From NCBI GenBank assembly GCA_937996755.1, contig CALKUS010000088.1, positions 1-41,305 on the forward strand: a stretch of DNA of 41,305 bases, read 5' to 3'. This stretch comes from an uncultured Pseudomonadota bacterium. Lineage in GTDB: Bacteria > Pseudomonadota > Gammaproteobacteria > Xanthomonadales > Ahniellaceae. A program made the position numbers and the translations under genes. Numbering within the stretch: the stretch's first letter is position 1; each line of letters starts with the position of its first letter. Positions 31,756 through 37,817 of this stretch are shown here, one piece after another. The notes beneath the pieces were generated by a model. It was not told the origin of the DNA. It searched no databases and was given only the letters and a program-made list of their open reading frames with translations.

Positions 31756-33835
31756 TTCGAACGCAGCAGATCCCGGCCTCGAGCCCGTCACCTCGCTGAA
31801 GGGCGCGGGCACGCGCCTGCGCGAGGCGCTCGCACGGCTCGGCATCGAGCGCGTGCGCGACCTCTGGTTCCACCTGCCGCTTCGCTACGAGGATCGCACC
31901 GCCATCACGCCGATCCGCTCGCTGCTGCCCGGCGCGCGCGCGCAGGTGGAGGGCACGGTACAGGCGGTCGAGCGCGGATTCCGCTTCCGTCCGCAGTTGC
32001 GCGTCGCGATCGAAGGCGACGACGGCGGGACGCTCGTGCTGCGCTTCTTCCACTTCCGCGGCAGCCAGGCCGACCAGTTCGTCGTCGGCACGCGCGTTCG
32101 CGCGTACGGCGAGGCGCGGCCCGGCAAACACGGGCTGGAGATGGTCCATCCGAGCTATCGCCGCGTCGTCGCGGGGGAACCGGTGGCCAGCGAGCTCACG
32201 CCGATCTATCCCGTGACCGAGGGCCTCACGCAGGCACGCATGGCCGCGCTCGTGGCGCAGGCGCTCGCCGCGTTGCCGGCGGACGAGCGCCTCGAGCTGC
32301 TGCCGCGCGAGCTGCGCGAGCGCCACGGCCTGTCGCCGCTGCATGCGGCGCTGCGCACGACGCATCGTCCCGCGCCCGGCGACGACCTCGCGGCCTTGCT
32401 GTCGGGCGAGCATCCGGCGCAGCGGCGGCTCGCGTTCGAGGAGCTGCTCGCGCACAACCTGAGCCGCAAGCGACTGCGTGCGCAGTGGCGCAGCCGACCC
32501 GCGCCGCGTATCGCAGCGCGCGGCGGCCGGCGCCAGGCGTTGCTCACGAGCCTGCCGTTCGCGCTGACCGGGGCGCAGCGGCGCGTGCTCGCCGACGTCG
32601 ACCGCGACCTCGCGTCGGGCGAGCCGATGCTGCGGCTCGTGCAGGGCGACGTGGGCTCCGGCAAGACGATCGTCGCCGCGCTCGCCGCGCTCGCGGCGAT
32701 CGACGCGGGCTGGCAGGTGGCGGTGATGGCGCCGACGGAAGTGCTGGCCGAGCAGCACCTGAAGCACTTCACGCGCTGGCTCGAGCCGCTCGGCGTGCCC
32801 GTGGTCTGGCTCGCCGGGAAGGTGAAGGGCAAGGCGCGCGAGCGCGCGCTGGAGCGCATCGCGGGCGACGCGGCGCTCGTCGTCGGCACGCACGCGCTGA
32901 TGCAGGAGGGCGTGCGCTTCCGCAAGCTCGGCCTCGCCATCGTCGACGAGCAGCACCGCTTCGGCGTCGACCAGCGGCTCGCGCTGCGCGACAAGGGCGC
33001 CGACGGCAAGGTGGTCGCGCACCAGCTCGTGCTCACGGCCACGCCGATCCCGCGCACGCTCGCGATGACGTTGTACGCCGACCTCGACGCCTCCGTGATC
33101 GACGAGCTGCCGCCGGGCCGCACGCCGATCCGCACCGTGGTGCTCGCGAGCGAGCGGCGCGACGACGTGGTCGAGCGCATCCGTGCCGCGTGCATCGAGG
33201 GCCGCCAGGCTTACTGGGTCTGCACGCTGATCGAGGAGTCCGACGTGCTGCAGGCGCAGGACGCCGAGGCGACGCACGCGGCGCTGCGCGCCGCGTTGCC
33301 GGGCATGCGCATCGGGCTCGTGCACGGTCGCATGAAGCCGAAGGACAAGCAGGCCGAGATGGAGTCGTTCGCGCGCGGCGACACCGCGTTGCTCGTCGCG
33401 ACCACGGTGATCGAGGTCGGCGTCGACGTGCCGAACGCGAGCCTCATGGTGATCGACGATGCCGATCGCCTCGGGCTGTCGCAGCTGCACCAGCTGCGCG
33501 GTCGCGTCGGGCGCGGCACGGCGGCGTCGAGCTGCGTGCTGCTCTACCGCCCGCCGCTGTCGCCGCTCGCGCGCGAACGGCTCGCCGTGCTGCGCGAGAC
33601 GACCGACGGGTTCCGCATCGCCGAGAAGGACCTCGCGCTGCGCGGCCCCGGCGAAATGCTCGGCACGCGACAGACCGGCGATGCCGATTTCCGCGTGGCG
33701 AATCTGGTGCGCGACGCGGCCGTGCTGCCGCAGGTCGCCGACGCCGCGGACGACGTGCTCGCGAACCATGCCGATCTCGTCGACCGGTTGATCGCGCGCT
33801 GGATCGGGCGTGCGGTGCGATTCGCCGAAGCGTAG
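31730..33835 (+). CDS. recG: ATP-dependent DNA helicase RecG
   Basis: 701 residues (E. coli: 693). A branched-DNA helicase that reverses stalled forks. The N-terminal wedge domain starts at DPGLEPVTSLKGAGTRL and includes LWFHLPLRYEDRT; helicase motifs: GDVGSGKTIVAALAAL (Walker A), MAPTEVLAEQHL, VDEQHRFGVDQRLAL (DEQH box), LTATPIPRTLAMT, HGRMKPKDKQAEME, TTVIEVGVDVPNASLMVI and QLHQLRGRVGRG. No in-frame ATG exists near the conserved start, so the GTG at 31730 is the likely start; it lies in a REP element, and the first nine residues (MGATLVATG) come from it. Closely spaced after ridA. Confidence 0.94.
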   Translation: MGATLVATGSNAADPGLEPVTSLKGAGTRLREALARLGIERVRDLWFHLPLRYEDRTAITPIRSLLPGARAQVEGTVQAVERGFRFRPQLRVAIEGDDGGTLVLRFFHFRGSQADQFVVGTRVRAYGEARPGKHGLEMVHPSYRRVVAGEPVASELTPIYPVTEGLTQARMAALVAQALAALPADERLELLPRELRERHGLSPLHAALRTTHRPAPGDDLAALLSGEHPAQRRLAFEELLAHNLSRKRLRAQWRSRPAPRIAARGGRRQALLTSLPFALTGAQRRVLADVDRDLASGEPMLRLVQGDVGSGKTIVAALAALAAIDAGWQVAVMAPTEVLAEQHLKHFTRWLEPLGVPVVWLAGKVKGKARERALERIAGDAALVVGTHALMQEGVRFRKLGLAIVDEQHRFGVDQRLALRDKGADGKVVAHQLVLTATPIPRTLAMTLYADLDASVIDELPPGRTPIRTVVLASERRDDVVERIRAACIEGRQAYWVCTLIEESDVLQAQDAEATHAALRAALPGMRIGLVHGRMKPKDKQAEMESFARGDTALLVATTVIEVGVDVPNASLMVIDDADRLGLSQLHQLRGRVGRGTAASSCVLLYRPPLSPLARERLAVLRETTDGFRIAEKDLALRGPGEMLGTRQTGDADFRVANLVRDAAVLPQVADAADDVLANHADLVDRLIARWIGRAVRFAEA

Positions 33836-33837
33836 GA

Positions 33838-33916
33838 GAGCGGTGAGCGGATAGCGGGGAGCGGCAAGAGCAGGGCGTCGACGCTCTTGCCGCTCCCCGC
33901 TATCCGCTATCCGCTC
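33838..33916. repeat. Intergenic purine/pyrimidine inverted repeat, copy E
   Basis: Arms 33838-33871 and 33883-33916, 32 of 34 positions complementary, 11-nt loop. First-arm units are 7 nt: GAGCGGT, GAGCGGA, TAGCGGG, GAGCGGC. It starts 2 nt after the recG stop codon. The strongest structure of the family. A -10-like TAGGAT (33922-33927) for the next gene follows. Confidence 0.95.
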
Positions 33917-33955
33917 CCTGCTAGGATCGCGCGCTCCCGGCCTGGCCCCAGCGAC

Positions 33956-34885
33956 ATGCAGACGCTGCTGATCGACACCGACCCCGGCGTGGACGACGCG
34001 CTCGCGCTGCTGATGGCGCATGCGCACGCGGGTACGCGCGTCGCCGCGATCACGACGACCGCCGGCAACGTCGGCCTCGCGCACACCACGCGCAACGCGC
34101 GCAGGCTGCTCGCGCTGATGGGCGCAGATACGCCGGTGTTCCCCGGTTGCGAGACACCGCTCGTGCGGCTCGCCGACGATGCCGCGTTCGTGCACGGCAG
34201 GGACGGATTCGGCGACGTCGGCTACGAGCCCGTGCCCGAGCCCGGCACGCCGGCCGAGCACGCCGCGCTCGCGATGCTCGCGCTGTCGCGACGCCACGCC
34301 GGCGAGATCACGTTCGTGATGCTCGGGCCGCTCACCAACCTCGCACTCGCGCTGAAGCTCGACCCGACGCTGCCGTCGCGCGTGCCGCGCCTCGTGATCA
34401 TGGGCGGTGCGGTCACGGGCCGCGGCAACGTTTCCGTGCAGGTCGAGTTCAACATCGGCTTCGACCCCGAGGCCGCGCACATCGTGTTCGCCGCCTGGCC
34501 GCGCTTCGAACTGGTCGACTGGGAAGCCACCGTCGCGCACGGCATCGACTTCGCGCGCTTCGAGTCCTGGCTGGATGGCCCCGGCCCGCGGGCCGCGTTC
34601 TACAAGGCCATCTCGCGCAAGACGCGCGACTTCGCGAAGGGCGGTCGCGAGAAGATGCTCACGGCCGACGCACTGGCCATGGCCGCCGTGCTGGAGCCGG
34701 GCTGCGTCGCGGAGTGGGCCGAGCGGCCCGTGGCGGTCGAGCTGGACGGCCGCCTGACGCGCGGGGCGACCGTCGTCGACTGGCAGCGCCGCAGCGGCGC
34801 CGCGGACAATGCCCGGATCGCGATGCGCTTCGATCAATCGCGCTTCGAGTCGCTGGTCGAGGCCGGCCTGGCCGAGCGTCGCTGA
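33956..34885 (+). CDS. Nucleoside hydrolase family protein (IUNH fold)
   Basis: 309 residues. The N-terminal DTDPGVDDALALLMAH is the calcium-binding signature of inosine-uridine nucleoside hydrolases; further GNVGLAHTTRNA, FVMLGPLTNLALAL, VIMGGAVTGRGN and EFNIGFDPEAAHIVF match. These enzymes split ribonucleosides into base and ribose for salvage. Classical group I members have a C-terminal catalytic His in HDPLA; here the corresponding LTADALAMAAV has none, as in some divergent members, so activity and substrate are uncertain. It probably has its own promoter (TAGGAT at 33922-33927). It follows recG but is cut off from it by hairpin copy E. Confidence 0.88.
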   Translation: MQTLLIDTDPGVDDALALLMAHAHAGTRVAAITTTAGNVGLAHTTRNARRLLALMGADTPVFPGCETPLVRLADDAAFVHGRDGFGDVGYEPVPEPGTPAEHAALAMLALSRRHAGEITFVMLGPLTNLALALKLDPTLPSRVPRLVIMGGAVTGRGNVSVQVEFNIGFDPEAAHIVFAAWPRFELVDWEATVAHGIDFARFESWLDGPGPRAAFYKAISRKTRDFAKGGREKMLTADALAMAAVLEPGCVAEWAERPVAVELDGRLTRGATVVDWQRRSGAADNARIAMRFDQSRFESLVEAGLAERR

Positions 34886-34929
34886 AGCGCTGGCGCCGCC
34901 CGGCGGCCGGGGCCTGGCCGGGCAGGGTG

Positions 34930-34953
34930 CCCGGCGGCTTGCAGGCCGCCGGG
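34930..34953. promoter_or_regulatory. GC stem-loop just upstream of the rpmE2 promoter
   Basis: Arms CCCGGCGGC (34930-34938) and GCCGCCGGG (34945-34953) with a 6-nt loop. It lies 45 nt after the nucleoside hydrolase stop and 8 nt before a -10-like TATCAT (34962-34967). It may end the upstream message or act as an operator for rpmE2; no T tract is present. Confidence 0.4.
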
Positions 34954-35000
34954 TCGCCGGCTATCATGCCGCTCTTTTCACCCCGCGGTCCGTGAACGTC

Positions 35001-35252
35001 ATGAAAGCCGAAGGCCATCCCAAGTACAACACCGTCGTCTTCCACGACGTCTCCAGCGACTTCAAGATCCTGACCCGCTCGACGATGACGAGCAAGGAAA
35101 TGATCAAGTGGGAGGACGGCAAGGAGTATCCGGTCGTCAAGGTCGAGCTCTCGAGCCAGTCGCACCCGTTCTACACGGGCAAGCACAAGATCGTCGACGC
35201 AGGTGGCCGCGTGGACAAGTTCCGCCGCCGCTACGGCGCGGTGAAGGGCTGA
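35001..35252 (+). CDS. rpmE2: Ribosomal protein L31, type B (zinc-independent)
   Basis: 83 residues. Sequence MKAEGHPKYNTVVFHDVSSD, then FYTGKHKIVDAGGRVDKFRRRYG, typical of the type B (YkgM-like) L31 of the large subunit. There is no cysteine, so it cannot bind zinc the way type A L31 does. Type B copies are often repressed by Zur and used in zinc starvation, but in several Xanthomonadales this is the main copy; no Zur box is evident to me. A -10-like TATCAT (34962-34967) and the leader precede it, and a strong terminator follows at 35363. It is next to gltA, as in other Xanthomonadales. Confidence 0.93.
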   Translation: MKAEGHPKYNTVVFHDVSSDFKILTRSTMTSKEMIKWEDGKEYPVVKVELSSQSHPFYTGKHKIVDAGGRVDKFRRRYGAVKG

Positions 35253-35362
35253 CGCTCGCCCGGCGCCCGCGCCGGACGCCGGAACCTCCGCGCTGGCGGG
35301 TCGCCTGGTCCGAACGATTTCAACACGGTTCCGCCCAAGGATCGGGTGGGCCACAGGCAGGG

Positions 35363-35394
35363 AAAACGCCGGGTCGAAAGACCCGGCGTTTTTT
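35363..35394 (+). terminator. Intrinsic terminator after rpmE2
   Basis: Arms AAAACGCCGGGTC (35363-35375) and GACCCGGCGTTTT (35380-35392), 13 perfect pairs with a GAAA tetraloop, followed by further T. It ends rpmE2. The rest of the 370-bp gap before gltA (35395-35625) holds a -10-like GATACT (35504-35509) and the gltA Shine-Dalgarno; nothing else is seen in it. Confidence 0.92.
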
Positions 35395-35625
35395 CTTTCC
35401 GCGCCTCGGAAGCGCTGGGCCCGTCGGCAGCGCCGGGTCCGTCCCGGCGGGCGTTCTTCGCGCGCCCTGCCGTCCGGGACGGCGACGCGCCCGCCCGCCA
35501 TGCGATACTGCGTACCGTTCAGGGGGCGCATCATCGGTGCGCCAATTCGATAGCGCCGACCCGTGTCGCGCGGCTCCCCGCGCGTTCCCGTCGTCAGGTG
35601 CGCACGCAAGAAGGAGTTTGCCGCG

Positions 35626-36918
35626 ATGGCCTCGAAAGTCGTCCTGACCGATACCGGCAGCAACAAGTCCACCGAGCTGCCGGTCGTCACCGGTACCGTC
35701 GGCCCGGCTGCCGTCGACATCGGCAAGATGCACAAGGACACGGGGATGTTCACCTACGACCCCGGGTTCATGTCGACCGCGAGCTGCAAGAGCGCGATCA
35801 CTTACATCGACGGCGATGCGGGCGTGCTGCTCTATCGCGGCTACCCGATCGAGCAGCTCGCGAAGCACTCGAATTTCCTCGAGGTCTCGTACCTGCTGAT
35901 CAACGGCGAGCTGCCGACCAAGGCGCAGTCGACCGCGTTCGAGCACGAGGTCACGCATCACACGATGATGCGCGAGTCGCTCCGCCAGTTCCTCAACGGC
36001 TTCCACTACGACGCGCACCCGATGGCGATGCTGTGCGCCGTCGTCGGCTCGCTCGCGGCCTTCTACCACGACTCGCTCGACATCGACGACCCGAAGCAGC
36101 GCCACCTCGCGGCGGTGCGCCTGATCGCGAAGATGCCGACGATCGCGGCCGCCGCGTATCGCTATTCGATCGGCTGGCCGATCCGCTTCCCGCGCAACGC
36201 GCTGGAGTACTGCACGCGCTTCCTGCACATGATGTTCGAGGTGCCGAGCGAGCCGCTGGAGCTGCCGCCGGTCGCCGCGAAGGCGCTGGACCTGCTGTTC
36301 ATCCTGCACGCCGACCACGAGCAGAACGCGAGCACGTCCACCGTGCGCCTCGTCGGCTCCACGGGTGCGAATCCGTACGCGTGCGTCGCGGCCGGCATCG
36401 CCGCGCTGTGGGGCCCCGCGCACGGCGGCGCGAACGAAGCCGTGCTGAAGATGCTCGCCGAGATCGGTGACGCATCGAACGTGGCGAGCGCCGTCGCGAA
36501 GGCGAAGGACAAGAACTCGGGCTTCCGCCTGATGGGCTTCGGCCACCGCGTCTACAAGAACTTCGACCCGCGCGCGACGATCATCCGCGAGATGTGCCAC
36601 AAGGTGCTGCACGACCTCGGCGTGTCCGACCCGCTGCTCGACGTCGCGCTGAAGCTCGAGGAGGCGGCGCTGAAGGACCAGTACTTCATCGACCGCAAGC
36701 TCTACCCCAACGTCGACTTCTACTCCGGCCTGATCTACAAGGCGCTGAAGATCCCGACCGAGATGTTCACCGTGATGTTCGCGATCGCGCGTACGTCCGG
36801 CTGGGTCGCGCACTGGCTCGAGCAGAACGTCACGGCCGACACCAAGATCGGCCGTCCGCGCCAGGTCTACACGGGCTCGCCGTCGCGCGATTACGTGCCG
36901 ATCGACAAGCGCGGATAG
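35626..36918 (+). CDS. gltA: Citrate synthase, type II
   Basis: 430 residues, equal to hexameric gram-negative citrate synthase (E. coli: 427). It condenses acetyl-CoA and oxaloacetate at the entry of the TCA cycle. Catalytic residues are His266 (GPAHGGANEAV), His307 (GFGHRVYKNFDPRA) and Asp364 (YPNVDFYSGL). The N-terminal DPGFMSTASCKSAITYIDGDAG (in parts) belongs to the NADH-binding region of the type II enzyme, so inhibition by NADH is expected. ATG at 35626 with AAGGAG nine bases before; the frame starts earlier at 35563, but that extension (MSRGSPRV...) is unlike the family. It ends before a strong terminator. Confidence 0.97.
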   Translation: MASKVVLTDTGSNKSTELPVVTGTVGPAAVDIGKMHKDTGMFTYDPGFMSTASCKSAITYIDGDAGVLLYRGYPIEQLAKHSNFLEVSYLLINGELPTKAQSTAFEHEVTHHTMMRESLRQFLNGFHYDAHPMAMLCAVVGSLAAFYHDSLDIDDPKQRHLAAVRLIAKMPTIAAAAYRYSIGWPIRFPRNALEYCTRFLHMMFEVPSEPLELPPVAAKALDLLFILHADHEQNASTSTVRLVGSTGANPYACVAAGIAALWGPAHGGANEAVLKMLAEIGDASNVASAVAKAKDKNSGFRLMGFGHRVYKNFDPRATIIREMCHKVLHDLGVSDPLLDVALKLEEAALKDQYFIDRKLYPNVDFYSGLIYKALKIPTEMFTVMFAIARTSGWVAHWLEQNVTADTKIGRPRQVYTGSPSRDYVPIDKRG

Positions 36919-36976
36919 GAAATCCGCGCCCCGGACAGCACATGGATGTGCGCCGATCCGGGGCCCGGCGCCTCAC

Positions 36977-37005
36977 GAAAAAGCCCCGCTCCGCGGGGCT
37001 TTTTC
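36977..37005. terminator. Bidirectional intrinsic terminator
   Basis: Arms GAAAAAGCCCCG (36977-36988) and CGGGGCTTTTTC (36994-37005) with a 5-nt loop; a T run on each strand. It ends gltA from the left and the gene at 37009-37635 from the right. Confidence 0.93.
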
Positions 37006-37008
37006 ATT

Positions 37009-37635
37009 TCAGCCTTTCGCCAGCAACTCCACGACCGCATTCAACGAGGCGCGCGCCATCGGCCGCTCGTCCACGCGGTCGATCGGCGCCTGGCGCAGCG
37101 CGTCGCGCGGCAGCACGGTGAGGTCGAACGGCACGTCGTCGGCCGAGAAGAGGTAGGCCGGGAATTCCTCCCAGCGCTCGCGCTCGAAGCGCAGGCGACG
37201 GTCTGACTCGTCGTAGGGGATGCGGTTCTCGTCGAGGAAGTGCTGCACGGCCGCCGGCTCGTCGCTGTAGAGGTGCAGGCACACCGCCGAGTGCTCGTCG
37301 GCCGTGCCCTCGAGCACGGCGCCCACCAGTCGCGGCTCGAAGCGCGCGAAGAACTTCATCGCCTCGACCGCGGCTTCGCGCCGCTCGCGCAGCACGCGCG
37401 GCTGCGTGTCGCCCTGGAACAGGCGCTGGAACTCGCGCAGCGCTTCCTCGATCTCGGCGTTGCGCGGCAGCGCGTGCTCGTCGTGCACGCCGAGGCGCCC
37501 CGCGGCCTTGCGCTTCGCGACGCCGAAATCGCGGATGCCCTGTTCGCTCATGATGCGCGCTGCTTCGTGCGCGATGCGGCTGCGCATCTCGCGGGCGCGA
37601 TTCCCCGCGTGCTTTCGCGCATTTTCCCTGTCCAT
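37009..37635 (-). CDS. Conserved hypothetical protein, possibly nucleotidyltransferase-like
   Basis: 208 residues. A helical, charged N-terminus (HEAARIMSEQGIRDFGVAKRKAAGRLG) is followed by alpha/beta sequence: FFARFEPRLVGAVLEGTADEHSAVCLHLYSDEP, YDESDRRLRFERERW, YLFSADDVPFDLTVLPRDALRQAPIDRVDERPMARAS (each quoted in pieces). The G-AVL-G-T...S-V-LHL-D pattern followed by PFDLTV resembles nucleotidyltransferase (MNT-like) folds, where such Asp bind metal. Close homologues near gltA in other Xanthomonadales are often mislabelled as UDP-N-acetylmuramate ligases; nothing here supports that. Function unknown. The start ATG at 37635 has no strong Shine-Dalgarno. The gene shares the 36977 terminator with gltA. 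Confidence 0.8.
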   Translation of the reverse strand: MDRENARKHAGNRAREMRSRIAHEAARIMSEQGIRDFGVAKRKAAGRLGVHDEHALPRNAEIEEALREFQRLFQGDTQPRVLRERREAAVEAMKFFARFEPRLVGAVLEGTADEHSAVCLHLYSDEPAAVQHFLDENRIPYDESDRRLRFERERWEEFPAYLFSADDVPFDLTVLPRDALRQAPIDRVDERPMARASLNAVVELLAKG

Positions 37636-37687
37636 GGTCGGAGATCTCGGGACGAGCGCGCCTGATTCAACGCTTCTTCAAGTTGGG

Positions 37688-37796
37688 GTATGAGTATGAG
37701 CAGGAGTATGAGCTCGCCATTCTCATCGTCGAGGCCGCCTCGAATGTTGCGAACGCGGCCGGTCGTGCGCACTCATACTCAGACTCGGACTCATAC
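37688..37796. repeat. Intergenic purine/pyrimidine inverted repeat, copy F
   Basis: Arms 37688-37717 and 37767-37796, 23 of 30 positions complementary, 49-nt loop. In mrcA direction (minus) the first arm reads GTATGA-GTCCGA-GTCTGA-GTATGA-GTGCGC and begins 21 nt after the mrcA stop codon. Its units are nearly those of copy A, 32 kb away. Confidence 0.88.
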
Positions 37797-37817
37797 TGCT
37801 ACCGAGCGCGATCGGCG

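Noticed and set aside
28678..34837. Two long minus-strand open frames antisense to spoT, ridA, recG and the nucleoside hydrolase
   Set aside because: No motif is recognisable, and the sense genes are unmistakable.
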